Source: Arthrobacter rhizosphaerae
GTDB taxonomy: Bacteria; Actinomycetota; Actinomycetes; Actinomycetales; Micrococcaceae
DNA length: 64,000 nucleotides
Reading direction: 5' to 3'
Assembly (NCBI RefSeq): GCF_023062595.1
Contig: NZ_JALLAN010000020.1
Span: 1 to 64,000, forward strand
Every line of letters begins with the position of its first letter. Position 1 is the first letter of the stretch. The position numbers and the translations under genes are program-made. The notes under the pieces were generated by a model. The model did no database searches and had not been told where the DNA came from. It saw only the letters and a program-made list of their open reading frames with translations. Below, in pieces: positions 8,510 through 16,659 of the stretch.

Positions 8510-9873
8510 CTCCGGTGGTCCATAGCAGCCTTTGGACGGGCGCGGACAGCCAGCAGTTCAAGGCCGATTGGAAAAATCACAGTCGTACCCTCATGTCCGC
8601 ATCCCACGCTCTCGAAGAGGCCTCTAAGTCCCTCCAGGAGAACGTGCGCCAGCAGCAAGAGACCAGCCGTTCAGGGGGTCCCGGTGACGGGACCTCGAAA
8701 TCGCTGCTGGATCGGCTCATGGAAAATGCAGAGTCTGCGGCCGAAGGACTTTGGGACGGACTCGGAGACCTGTGGGACGGCGCTGGGGACGTCGTGGACA
8801 CAGTGGGCGACACCATCGGAGCCGGCTGGAACGTCTTCGCCAACATGCCTGTTCCTGATGCTGCAGGAGACGTCCTGGACGATCTGGGAAATCTTGGGCG
8901 TCTGGGGTGGGATTTCATGACCAGCGGAGAGCCTCCCTCCATCACGGAGCTTATGACGGGCGGTACCTTGCTTCTTGCCTCCGTGGGCAACCTCGGCGCC
9001 ACACTTAACTCCGGAGGCCTGTACAACCCCCATGTCCTGGACGACGGTACTGCGACAGCAGGCGAACCGATAGCGGTGCCCGTCGGACCGAACACAGTTC
9101 CGGGTGCGAGCCATGCTTCGACCCCAATGCCCAGTTCGCTCGCCAATATCTTGGAGGGCGTCACTATGGCCTACGGCGACGCCGGGAAGGAAGGAACCCC
9201 GGACGCCGCGATCCGGATTGTCACCGTAGACGGCCCCGACGGCCCCGCCCACATAGTGATGATTCCGGGCACCTCGGAGTGGAACGTACAATCAGGTTCC
9301 AACCCGATGGATACGGTGGGGAACCTGAGTTCGGCCTCCGGCGACCTGTCGACGGCTTCACAAGCTGTGGCATTGGCCATGGAGAAAGCCGGAATTTCGC
9401 CAGATGCCCCGGTGTTTCTGGTGGGACACTCTCAAGGCGGCATGACAGCTGCGGCGCTCGCGGCCAGTGCCGAATTCCGCGCACAGTTCAATGTCACCAA
9501 TGTATTAGCCTACGGCTCCCCCATCGACTCCACCCGGATACCCGACAACATCCACACCTTAGCCCTGCAACACCCGAACGATGTTGTCCCGCGTGTGGAC
9601 CTCGACAACGCCAAGCCCGGGCCCGGCGGCCTTCCGATCCTCTCGGAAAGCCGCAACAACGCCACCGTGGTCACGTTGCCAGGCTTACCCGGCGTAAGTC
9701 CGGTCGATGTGCTCGCGAACCATGATCACCCTGCGTATGCTTTGTCGGTCCAGGCGAATGAGAATTCCGGCCCGATAGCGGCTTTCAAAAATGATCCCTC
9801 AACCCAGGCATTCTTCACCGACGATCCCAGCAAGGTGTCCTCGACTGTCTCCAACCTAGGACGAGAGCACTAA
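8506..9873 (+). CDS. WXG100-alpha/beta-hydrolase fusion, candidate type VII secretion effector
   Basis: The 455-codon frame begins at a TTG only because of the break described for 8414-8509; the true protein probably starts at 8414. Residues 9-12 carry the W-T-G turn (LWTGADSQQF) followed by a long polar helix to about residue 55. A WDG/GD-rich linker follows (80-140). The C-terminal half is a lipase/esterase-like domain: a candidate oxyanion strand VMIPGTSEWN, the nucleophile elbow GHSQGG (Ser309), Asp359 in HPNDVVPR and His406/408 in ANHDHPAY. Related folds include PGAP1-like and lipase-3 enzymes. WXG-type domains direct export through type VII secretion, so a secreted lipase is inferred. 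A lipoprotein gene follows after 3 bp. Confidence 0.75.
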   Translation: MTPVVHSSLWTGADSQQFKADWKNHSRTLMSASHALEEASKSLQENVRQQQETSRSGGPGDGTSKSLLDRLMENAESAAEGLWDGLGDLWDGAGDVVDTVGDTIGAGWNVFANMPVPDAAGDVLDDLGNLGRLGWDFMTSGEPPSITELMTGGTLLLASVGNLGATLNSGGLYNPHVLDDGTATAGEPIAVPVGPNTVPGASHASTPMPSSLANILEGVTMAYGDAGKEGTPDAAIRIVTVDGPDGPAHIVMIPGTSEWNVQSGSNPMDTVGNLSSASGDLSTASQAVALAMEKAGISPDAPVFLVGHSQGGMTAAALAASAEFRAQFNVTNVLAYGSPIDSTRIPDNIHTLALQHPNDVVPRVDLDNAKPGPGGLPILSESRNNATVVTLPGLPGVSPVDVLANHDHPAYALSVQANENSGPIAAFKNDPSTQAFFTDDPSKVSSTVSNLGREH

Positions 9874-9876
9874 ACC

Positions 9877-10287
9877 ATGATTCGCAAAGCACTGACGATC
9901 CTGCTCATTACGACTTTGGCGATGCTTCTCGGCGGGTGCCTGGGAAAGTCCGGCGGGTCGGACGCTGACCTCGCTGCCAAATATAAGGCGGCCGCCGAGT
10001 CCATTGCTCACGTTGATCGGGCAGAAGTTGAGTACAAGACGATAGCGGGGATGGGGCGAACGGGACGAATAGATATCTTTGCGGACAGTTCCGACCATGA
10101 CATCATGATGCGCGTTTTTGAGGAGGCCCTTCCCGCCATCGTCGATGCAGCGGAAGGCGACCCGGAAGTAAGTCTCCCCATCCAGGTTGTTTCTATGGAT
10201 GGCAGCAAAATTCTTGGGGTGCAAGATCTCGGCATTTCAGGAGTCAGAACCCTAAACAGCTACCGCGAGTTCCTCGGCAAGAAATGA
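9877..10287 (+). CDS. Small lipoprotein, candidate partner or immunity protein of the hydrolase
   Basis: The 136-aa protein has a clear lipoprotein signal (MIRKALTILLITTLAMLLGGC, lipobox LGGC). The mature part is compact, with alternating strands and helices and no catalytic motif. It starts 3 bases after the hydrolase stop, so the two are almost certainly co-transcribed. In other bacteria type VII lipase effectors are paired with lipoproteins that neutralise them at the membrane surface, which makes an immunity or chaperone role plausible here; that is inference. The family is not recognised. Confidence 0.75.
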   Translation: MIRKALTILLITTLAMLLGGCLGKSGGSDADLAAKYKAAAESIAHVDRAEVEYKTIAGMGRTGRIDIFADSSDHDIMMRVFEEALPAIVDAAEGDPEVSLPIQVVSMDGSKILGVQDLGISGVRTLNSYREFLGKK

Positions 10288-10321
10288 TCCGCGGTCCACA
10301 CTAACTCTTCAACCAACGCGG

Positions 10322-11086
10322 TCAGCGCCCGGCCTCCTGCAGCCGCACAGCTTTCCGGACCTTGCGCTCCTCGTGGACACGCTGGGCGATCACCAGGCCC
10401 GCCGCAGCCAGGCCAACGGTCACCGGATACCCCATCAGCCGCTCCAAGGTGCCTGGCTCGGGGACATCCATCCTGGTCAGGCCACCCACCACGAGGGCAG
10501 AGAAGGACACCACCCCGCAGCCCAGAATGAACCATGCCAACGGTGTCTTGCTGAGCCACACACCCCCCAGGGTGATGAGTCCCAGGGCGCCAGCGATAAA
10601 GAACATCAGGGCGCCGGCGAAATGCAGTGGAGATCCAACGTCCTCCGGCACCAACCCCACGAGCATTGTGCCCGCCCCTGCTGTGGCCATCAGAATCCGG
10701 ACCAGGATGGCGGCGCGCCACGGTTTCTCGCCCGGCAGGACCCGTGCCCCCGGCTTGGCTGCAACGCACAACAATCCGGAACTGAGCAGCAACGCGCCCA
10801 GCAGAATGCCAAGCCCCTGGATAAAGAACGAGACGTTCATGAGCAGGTGCAGCGGAGAGCAGACAGCCCGGTCGTCGAAGATTCCGCAGGTTACCGCGCC
10901 CAGATCACTGATAAAACCGGTACGGCGGTCATATGGCTGCGGGCCTGCCCAGGCACCGATGACGGCGGATTCAGCTGCAAAATACTGCAGGACACTGAGA
11001 ACGGACCAGGCTCCGATGTATTGCCGTGTTGAGGCTGTGTCCGGAATAGAGACGAGGGCGGCGGCTGGCGAAGGGGCAGAACTCAT
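10322..11086 (-). CDS. DUF998-type integral membrane protein
   Basis: The 254-aa protein has about six hydrophobic segments (for example QGLGILLGALLLSSGLLCV, AGALMFFIAGALGLITLGGVW and AWFILGCGVVSFSALVVGG). The extracytoplasmic loop with YDRRTGFISDLGAVTCG and the following SPLHLLMN, and the later GSPLHFAGA, match the DUF998 family, whose function is unknown. It is convergent with the lipoprotein gene and separated by only 34 bp. Confidence 0.8.
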   Translation of the reverse strand: MSSAPSPAAALVSIPDTASTRQYIGAWSVLSVLQYFAAESAVIGAWAGPQPYDRRTGFISDLGAVTCGIFDDRAVCSPLHLLMNVSFFIQGLGILLGALLLSSGLLCVAAKPGARVLPGEKPWRAAILVRILMATAGAGTMLVGLVPEDVGSPLHFAGALMFFIAGALGLITLGGVWLSKTPLAWFILGCGVVSFSALVVGGLTRMDVPEPGTLERLMGYPVTVGLAAAGLVIAQRVHEERKVRKAVRLQEAGR

Positions 11087-11172
11087 GCCAAGAGCGTAGT
11101 ACGCGCCAGCACCTTGTATGCTTGTAACCGTGCCCGAACAGGATGGCCTCGTGCCGGCCGGTTCGGACGCCC

Positions 11173-11245
11173 GCCCTCGTAGCTCAGTGGATAGAGCACG
11201 GCTCTCCTAAAGCCGGTGTCGTTGGTTCGATTCCAATCGAGGGCA
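11173..11245 (+). tRNA. tRNA-Arg (CCT anticodon)
   Basis: The 73 bases fold into a full cloverleaf: acceptor GCCCTCG/CGAGGGC with discriminator A, D-stem GCTC/GAGC, anticodon stem CGGCT/AGCCG with loop CTCCTAA (anticodon CCT, reading AGG), variable loop GTGTC and T-arm GTTGG-TTCGATT-CCAAT. CCA is not encoded. The next gene starts one base later. Confidence 0.97.
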
Positions 11246-11246
11246 C

Positions 11247-11741
11247 TTGAATTCGCACACGCCGGGCGCCGCTTCCGCCGTCGACCTGCGCGCCTATCTA
11301 TTGGGCTTTTGGTCGGTGGACCGTATCTTGTGGGATCGGTCCGCTGACATCCGCGGCACCTTCGGCGGCGTCGCAACTTTTCTTGAAATGGACGACGGCG
11401 CCCTCCGCTTTCGTGAAGAGGGAACAGTTCGCTGGGTAGTTCCTGGCGGCGAACCCTTCACTGGCCCGGCGCAACGTGAGTATGTACTTCGCCCCTCGGA
11501 GAGCCCCGACACCCTTGAGGTTTTCTTTCCGGATGGACGACCCTTCCACCGGATGAGTTTCCTTCCGGCTGACGACTCCGAACTTCATTGGTGCAATCCC
11601 GATACCTATCGGGTCACATATTCGCTGATCGGCCCGGACGAATACCGGTACGCCTGGGACGTCAGCGGTCCCGCCAAGAATCTTCTGCTGGAGTCTGTAC
11701 TGCACCGCGGTGCCGTTCCAAGAATCGGAGGCGGGCGATGA
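11247..11741 (+). CDS. DUF6314-like protein
   Basis: The 164-aa protein has the pattern LLGFWSVDRILWDRSADIRG, then FGGVATFL and a C-terminal TYRVTYSLIGPDEYRYAWDVSGP, which I associate with the DUF6314 family; its function is unknown and the fold looks like a small beta-barrel. A TTG start at 11247 immediately follows the tRNA, leaving no room for an independent Shine-Dalgarno sequence, so either the start is further inside or translation uses the tRNA 3' end region. Its stop overlaps the NUDIX gene start (ATGA), so the two genes are translationally coupled. Confidence 0.7.
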   Translation: MNSHTPGAASAVDLRAYLLGFWSVDRILWDRSADIRGTFGGVATFLEMDDGALRFREEGTVRWVVPGGEPFTGPAQREYVLRPSESPDTLEVFFPDGRPFHRMSFLPADDSELHWCNPDTYRVTYSLIGPDEYRYAWDVSGPAKNLLLESVLHRGAVPRIGGGR

Positions 11742-12145
11742 CAGCGCGCATTGTGGTTTCCGCCGTCTGCGTGTTCGACGACGCCGGACGCCTGCTCACC
11801 GTCCGTAAGCGGGGCACGGACAAGTTTATGCACCCCGGCGGAAAGCCTGAACCCGGTGAAACAGCGGCACAGGCTGCTTCCCGTGAGCTTCTTGAGGAGG
11901 TTGGGATCGTCGTCCCGCCCGAGCGTCTTCGGCTCATGGGCGTGTGGATCGCTGCGGCCGCGAACGAGGCCGCCACGGACATTGAGGCCACCGTCTACAC
12001 GGCCCCGGGTGTCTGGTCCGCCCACCCCTCGGCCGAAATCGCTGAGATCCGCTGGCTTGACCTCACCGCCGAGCTTCCCCTGGATCTGGCTCCGCTGCTC
12101 ACAGACCACATATTGCCGGCACTATCCGGGACAACCCGGTCCTAA
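11738..12145 (+). CDS. NUDIX hydrolase
   Basis: The 135-aa protein has the NUDIX box GGKPEPGETAAQAASRELLEEVGI, whose REXXEE residues bind the divalent metal used to split nucleoside diphosphates linked to another moiety. The substrate is not determinable; small MutT-like members sanitise oxidised nucleotides. It overlaps the DUF6314-like gene by 4 bases and its stop overlaps the stop of the convergent ABC exporter gene. Confidence 0.92.
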   Translation: MTARIVVSAVCVFDDAGRLLTVRKRGTDKFMHPGGKPEPGETAAQAASRELLEEVGIVVPPERLRLMGVWIAAAANEAATDIEATVYTAPGVWSAHPSAEIAEIRWLDLTAELPLDLAPLLTDHILPALSGTTRS

Positions 12146-14055
12146 GGCTCAGGAACGGCCTCTTCGGCAACGGCGTGGGCCTCTGCAAACTGGGTGTGGT
12201 AAAGCTCGGCGTAGCGGCCATCGGCTGAAAGCAACTCGGTATGCGTCCCGCGTTCCACGATTCGGCCTTCCTCGACGACCAGGATCATGTCCGCTGCACG
12301 GATGGTGGACAGGCGGTGGGCAATCACGACGGCGGTGCGTCCTTCCAGCGCCGCCCCCAAAGCAGCCTGGACTGCTGCCTCATTGGTGGAGTCCAGGGCA
12401 GCTGTGGCCTCATCCAAGATCACCACCCGCGGCTGTGCAATGAGCAGGCGGGCAATGGTCAGACGCTGCCGTTCCCCGCCGGAGAGCCGGTATCCGCGCT
12501 CCCCCACAACCGTGTCCAGTCCGTCAGGGAGGGACCTGATCATGTATTCCAGCCGCGCCTGGCGCAGCACGTCCCACATGTCCTCTTCGGTGGCCTCGGG
12601 CCGGGCAAGGCGCAGGTTGGAGGCGATGCTTTCGTGGAAAAGGTGCCCGTCCTGGGTCACCATTCCCAACGTGGCCCGCATCGAGTCAAAAGTGACATCC
12701 CTGACGTCCACTCCGGTACCGGGCAGGGTGCCGCCGAGGCGCACGGCGCCGGAATCGACGTCGTACAGTCTGGCGAGCAACTGGGCGATAGTGGATTTTC
12801 CCGCTCCGGAAGATCCTACGAGTGCTACGGTCTGGCCGGGCTCAACCCGGAAGCTGATGCCGTGCAGCACTTCCTCTCCGCCGCGGGTGTCCAGTGTGGA
12901 CACATCCTCAAGGGAAGCCAGCGATACCTTGTCGGCGGAGGGATACGCGAAGCGGACGTCGTCGAACTCCACGGCCACCGGCCCTGGTAGTACCTCGACG
13001 GCATCGGGTTTCTGCTGGATGAGGGGCTTGAGGTCCAGTATTTCAAAGACGCGTTCGAAGCTGACCAGCGCACTCATGATCTCGACGCGGGCATTGGAAA
13101 GGGCTGTCAACGGCGCGTAAAGCCGCGTCAACAGCAATGCCAGCACCACGACGTCGCCCGCTGCCAACTGCCCGCCGAGCGCCAGCCAGCCGCCCAGCCC
13201 GTAGACCAAAGCGAGGGCCAGGGCCGAGACGAGTGTCAGGGCGGTCACGAACGTGAACTGGAGCATGGCTGTGCGGACACCGATATCCCGGACACGACCG
13301 GCGCGGACGGCGAATTCGCGGGATTCTTCATCCGGACGGCCGAAGAGCTTAACTAGAGTGGCGCCGGGAGCGGAGAAACGCTCTGTCATCTGGGTGCCCA
13401 TGGCTGCATTGTGCTCAGCAGCTTCTCGCCGAAGGTCTGCAAGCCTGGACCCCATGCGGCGCGCCGGAATGAGGAAGATGGGCAGCAGAACCATGGCCAG
13501 CACAGTGACCAGCCAGGACTTCTCCAGCATCACCACGAGGGTCAGCAGTAGCGCCACAGAGTTGCTGACCACTCCCGAAAGTGTTCCGGCGAAGGCTGCC
13601 TGCGCGCCGATCACATCGTTGTTGAGGCGGCTCACCAGCGCCCCGGTCCGCGTCCTGGTGAAAAACGCGATCGGCATTTTCTGGACGTGGTCGAACACCC
13701 TGGTGCGAAGGTCAACGATCACACCCTCGCCAATGGTGGAGGAGAGCCACCGCGTCAGCAGGCCGATGCCCGCTTCCGCAGCCGCGACGACGGCAATCAG
13801 CACAGCGAGCCGGATCACTACCGACGCCTCCACGCCGGCGATGATGGCATCCACCACCTGGCCCGCCAGAAGCGGAGTTGCCACAGCCAGGACCGCCATG
13901 ACGATCGAAAGCACTACAAAGACAATCAGCTTGCGGCGATGCGGGAGGGCAAAGCCGAAGACCCGCTTAATCGTGTCCTTGGAGAACGATCTGGGGCCGC
14001 CTGAGGCCCGGGTGATCTTGTAGAGGGAGCTCCAGGCCACCCCGTCCATGCTCAT
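12142..14055 (-). CDS. ABC exporter, fused permease and ATPase
   Basis: The 637-aa protein is a half-transporter of the multidrug/lipid type. Six membrane helices lie in residues 30-310 (for example LIVFVVLSIVMAVLAVATPLL). The ATPase follows: Walker A GSSGAGKST, signature LSGGERQRL, Walker B VVILDEATAALDS, and the H-loop IAHRLST. It probably works as a homodimer or with an unlinked partner. It overlaps the ABC-F gene upstream by 4 bases (ATGA), so the two are co-translated; the pairing suggests a resistance or export role, but the substrate is unknown. Confidence 0.92.
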   Translation of the reverse strand: MSMDGVAWSSLYKITRASGGPRSFSKDTIKRVFGFALPHRRKLIVFVVLSIVMAVLAVATPLLAGQVVDAIIAGVEASVVIRLAVLIAVVAAAEAGIGLLTRWLSSTIGEGVIVDLRTRVFDHVQKMPIAFFTRTRTGALVSRLNNDVIGAQAAFAGTLSGVVSNSVALLLTLVVMLEKSWLVTVLAMVLLPIFLIPARRMGSRLADLRREAAEHNAAMGTQMTERFSAPGATLVKLFGRPDEESREFAVRAGRVRDIGVRTAMLQFTFVTALTLVSALALALVYGLGGWLALGGQLAAGDVVVLALLLTRLYAPLTALSNARVEIMSALVSFERVFEILDLKPLIQQKPDAVEVLPGPVAVEFDDVRFAYPSADKVSLASLEDVSTLDTRGGEEVLHGISFRVEPGQTVALVGSSGAGKSTIAQLLARLYDVDSGAVRLGGTLPGTGVDVRDVTFDSMRATLGMVTQDGHLFHESIASNLRLARPEATEEDMWDVLRQARLEYMIRSLPDGLDTVVGERGYRLSGGERQRLTIARLLIAQPRVVILDEATAALDSTNEAAVQAALGAALEGRTAVVIAHRLSTIRAADMILVVEEGRIVERGTHTELLSADGRYAELYHTQFAEAHAVAEEAVPEP

Positions 14056-15752
14056 CGGTTACGCCCGGTTCTCACGGTGGGGAGGTCTCCTGGGCTATGA
14101 ACAGATGCGGTCCCGGAAGATTCCGTGACCTTCCCATCAAGTACGTGCCATCTCACATCGAGCCGGACATTTTCCAGCAGTCGCCGGTCGTGGGTGACCA
14201 GCAGGAGTGCACCGTCATAGCTTTCGAGAGCCTCCTCCAACTGCTCGATGGCCGGGAGGTCCAGGTGGTTGGTGGGTTCGTCGAGGACCAGCAGATTAAC
14301 GCCCCGCGCCTGCAGCAGCGCGAGCGCAGCCCTGGTTCGTTCCCCAGGGGACAGTGAGTCGACCGGCCTGGATGTATGGTCCGCTTTCAGGCCGAATTTG
14401 GCCAACAGTGTGCGGACTTCAGCCTGCGTCATGTCGGTAAGCACAGCCTCCACCGCTGTGGCGAGCGTCAGGTGTCCTGCGAGAAGGCCACGGGCCTGGT
14501 CGATCTCGCCGATCGCCACGGAGGCGCCCATGGACGCAGTTCCTTCAGCGGGCTGCTGTGCTCCCAGCAGGAGCCTCAGAAGCGTGGACTTGCCGGCGCC
14601 GTTCGGGCCGGTAATCCCGATCCGCTCCCCCGCGTTGAGCTGCAGGTTCACGGGACCCAGGGTGAACTCCCCCTGATGGACCACGGCATCCCGCAGAGTG
14701 GCCACCACGGAGCTGGAACGCGGAGCCTGCCCGATGCTGAACTGGAGCTGCCATTCCTTACGGGGCTCCTCCACTTCATCCAGCCTGGCGATCCGCGATT
14801 CCATTTGGCGCACTTTCTGCGCCTGCTTTTCTGAGGATTCGGTGCTGGCCGCCCGCCTGATCTTGTCATTGTCCGGGCTTTTCTTCATGGCGTTCCGTAC
14901 ACCCTGGGAGCTCCATTCCCGTTGAGTGCGTGCACGCGACACCAGGTCAGCCTTGGTGGACTCAAACTCCTCATATCGCTCCCGGGCATGCCGCCTTGCG
15001 ACCGCGCGCTCTTCAAGGAATGCCTCATAGCCGCCGTCGTAGACGGAGACGGAATTCTGGGCGAGGTCCAGCTCCACGATGGTGGTGACGCAGCGGGCCA
15101 GGAACTCACGGTCGTGGGAGACCAGGACCACACCACCGCGAAGGCCCTGCACAAACGCCTCAAGTTTTGCGAGTCCGTGAAGGTCCAGGTCGTTGGTGGG
15201 TTCGTCGAGGAGGACGACGTCGAAACGGCTGAGCAGCAGAGCAGCAAGTGCAACCCGTGCGGCCTGGCCGCCGGAGAGACCCGTCATGAGGGCATCGGTG
15301 GCGGTTTCCAGGCCGAGATCCGCGAGGACCGGAGCGATTCGCTCCTCAAGGTCCGCTGCCCCCGAAGCCATCCAGCGGTCAAAGGCAAGCGAGTAGGCAT
15401 CCTCGGATCCCGGCGCTCCGGTCCCCAGTGCCTCTGCCGTTGACTCCATGGATGCGGTCGCCTGGGCACAGCCGGTCCGGCGGGCAATGTAGCCGCCAAT
15501 GGTTTCGCCGTCGACCCGTTCATGCTCCTGCGGAAGCCAGCCGACAAAGGCATCCGACGGCGCCAGGCTGACGGTGCCGTCCTGCGGCTGATCCACACCG
15601 GCCAGAAGGCGAAGCAACGTTGATTTTCCGGCTCCGTTGGCTCCCACTACTCCTACAACATCGCCCGGTGCCACGGTGAGGGAGAGATTTGAGAAAAGGG
15701 TGCGGTGATCGTGACCGCCGGAAAGGTCTTTGGCAACAAGGGTTGCAGTCAT
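14052..15752 (-). CDS. ABC-F family ATPase, probable ribosome-protection factor
   Basis: The 566-aa cytoplasmic protein has two ATPase domains and no membrane segment: Walker A GANGAGKSTLLRLLAG, signature LSGGQAARVALA, Walker B VVLLDEPTNDLDL; then GPNGAGKSTLLRLLLG, LSPGERTRAALAL and LLVLDEPTNHLDL. The linker is long, basic and helical, as in ABC-F proteins that bind the ribosomal E site and displace antibiotics (MsrA/VgaA/TlrC type) or act as translation factors. A structured leader with a short upstream frame precedes it, in line with antibiotic-responsive control. The start at 15752 has GAGAGGA upstream. Confidence 0.9.
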   Translation of the reverse strand: MTATLVAKDLSGGHDHRTLFSNLSLTVAPGDVVGVVGANGAGKSTLLRLLAGVDQPQDGTVSLAPSDAFVGWLPQEHERVDGETIGGYIARRTGCAQATASMESTAEALGTGAPGSEDAYSLAFDRWMASGAADLEERIAPVLADLGLETATDALMTGLSGGQAARVALAALLLSRFDVVLLDEPTNDLDLHGLAKLEAFVQGLRGGVVLVSHDREFLARCVTTIVELDLAQNSVSVYDGGYEAFLEERAVARRHARERYEEFESTKADLVSRARTQREWSSQGVRNAMKKSPDNDKIRRAASTESSEKQAQKVRQMESRIARLDEVEEPRKEWQLQFSIGQAPRSSSVVATLRDAVVHQGEFTLGPVNLQLNAGERIGITGPNGAGKSTLLRLLLGAQQPAEGTASMGASVAIGEIDQARGLLAGHLTLATAVEAVLTDMTQAEVRTLLAKFGLKADHTSRPVDSLSPGERTRAALALLQARGVNLLVLDEPTNHLDLPAIEQLEEALESYDGALLLVTHDRRLLENVRLDVRWHVLDGKVTESSGTASVHSPGDLPTVRTGRNR

Positions 15753-15773
15753 TGGTCCATCCTCTCACCGCCA

Positions 15774-15800
15774 CTAAGACGGCGAAAAACAGCCGGACAT
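15774..15800 (-). other. Candidate upstream short ORF in the ABC-F leader
   Basis: An ATG at 15800 opens an 8-codon frame (MSGCFSPS) ending in TAG 21 bases before the ABC-F start. It sits just after a strong hairpin, as a regulatory leader peptide could, but has no good Shine-Dalgarno sequence and may be chance. Confidence 0.3.
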
Positions 15801-15804
15801 AGAA

Positions 15805-15849
15805 GAACCCGTTGATCCGGACTTGGGGGGTGTACGGACCAACGGGTTC
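15805..15849 (-). promoter_or_regulatory. Hairpin in the ABC-F leader
   Basis: On the minus strand GAACCCGTTGGTCCG pairs over 15 positions (with G-U) with CGGATCAACGGGTTC around a 15-base C-rich loop. It lies at or just after the predicted transcript start, and could be an attenuator or mRNA-stability element of the ABC-F gene. Confidence 0.55.
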
Positions 15850-15857
15850 GACCATCT

Positions 15858-15886
15858 AGCATAGTTGATACGTCCCCCGGCGTAAA
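15858..15886 (-). promoter_or_regulatory. Predicted promoter of the ABC-F/ABC exporter operon
   Basis: On the minus strand TTTACG (15881-15886) and TATGCT (15858-15863) are separated by 17 bases, a good vegetative sigma match. The -35 box sits in an inverted repeat CCCGGC-TTTA-CGCCGGG, which could serve as an operator. Transcription would start near 15848-15852. Confidence 0.5.
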
Positions 15887-15921
15887 GCCGGGCACCCCTC
15901 CCCCGATGCAGGAAGCCGTCC

Positions 15922-16659
15922 ATGCCAGTCCCCGCCAAGGCTTTCCAACGATGGCTGCAAGGAGTTGCACAATCGGCGAGTATGGCCGATATCAGCCGCA
16001 TCTCGGGCGTCAAGCGCACCACTCTGGCGCAGCAACTGGTGCGGGGCAAGGTCGCGGAGTCAACGGTAGTCAGCATCAGCCGTGCTTTCGGCGTCAACCC
16101 CGTGACTGCGCTTGCCTTCTTTGACACCTTCATTAGCTTGCGCATAGAACAACCGCCTCCGAGGCCGGAGGAGCTGGTCAGCCAGATCGCCACGACTGAC
16201 CTGTTGCACGCAGTGATTGCCCGCTCAATCCCGGACGATCCGGGAGTGCCACCTGTGCCGCAGCCCCCGCTCATCCCTGCACCCCACGCAACCTCCGTGA
16301 AGAACTGGGTGGACGCCATCGACGACGGCGAGCTCCGGCACCGGGTCTCGGCCGCAACCGGCATCGCACCCCAAAATTATTCCGCCCAGCTGACGGCCAA
16401 CCGCCTGACCCCCGAACTGGCGATTGCAACTGCGGTGGCAGCGGGCGTGGCTCCAACGAGCGGTTTGGTCGCAACGGGTCTCATCAGCGAGGAGGAGGCG
16501 GGGTGGGCCCCGGAAGCCCGGCAGCGGGCTTTGGCCGGCTTGTCAGACGGAGAACTCGCTTCCATGGCAGGAGAGCGGCTACAAGCCATTGGCAGGACGT
16601 TGCGCCGCCAGGAGCTGGACCATGAACGAACAGAAAAGATTTGGGAGAACCTCGGATGA
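15922..16659 (+). CDS. Double helix-turn-helix protein, XRE-like
   Basis: The 245-aa protein has an N-terminal XRE-like helix-turn-helix (residues 15-65: DISRISGVKRTTLAQQL then VVSISRAFGVNPVTAL). A second segment (residues 130-195) has the same layout: VKNWVDAIDDGELRHRVS, ATGIAPQNYSAQL, LAIATAVAAGVAPTSGL. So it looks like an internal duplication joined by a Pro-rich linker. It probably binds DNA and may read its own promoter, which faces the ABC-F promoter. AGGAAG lies before the ATG. Its stop overlaps the next start (ATGA), tying it to a membrane protein. Confidence 0.8.
   Translation: MPVPAKAFQRWLQGVAQSASMADISRISGVKRTTLAQQLVRGKVAESTVVSISRAFGVNPVTALAFFDTFISLRIEQPPPRPEELVSQIATTDLLHAVIARSIPDDPGVPPVPQPPLIPAPHATSVKNWVDAIDDGELRHRVSAATGIAPQNYSAQLTANRLTPELAIATAVAAGVAPTSGLVATGLISEEEAGWAPEARQRALAGLSDGELASMAGERLQAIGRTLRRQELDHERTEKIWENLG

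Noticed and set aside
8484..8510. Programmed -1 frameshift site
   Set aside because: No X-XXY-YYZ slippery heptamer or strong downstream pseudoknot was visible, so recoding is kept only as one possible reading of the split gene.
15520..15855. 111-codon frame (MVEPVGPYTPQ...) overlapping the ABC-F start
   Set aside because: It begins at or before the predicted transcript start and lies out of frame over a well-supported gene.
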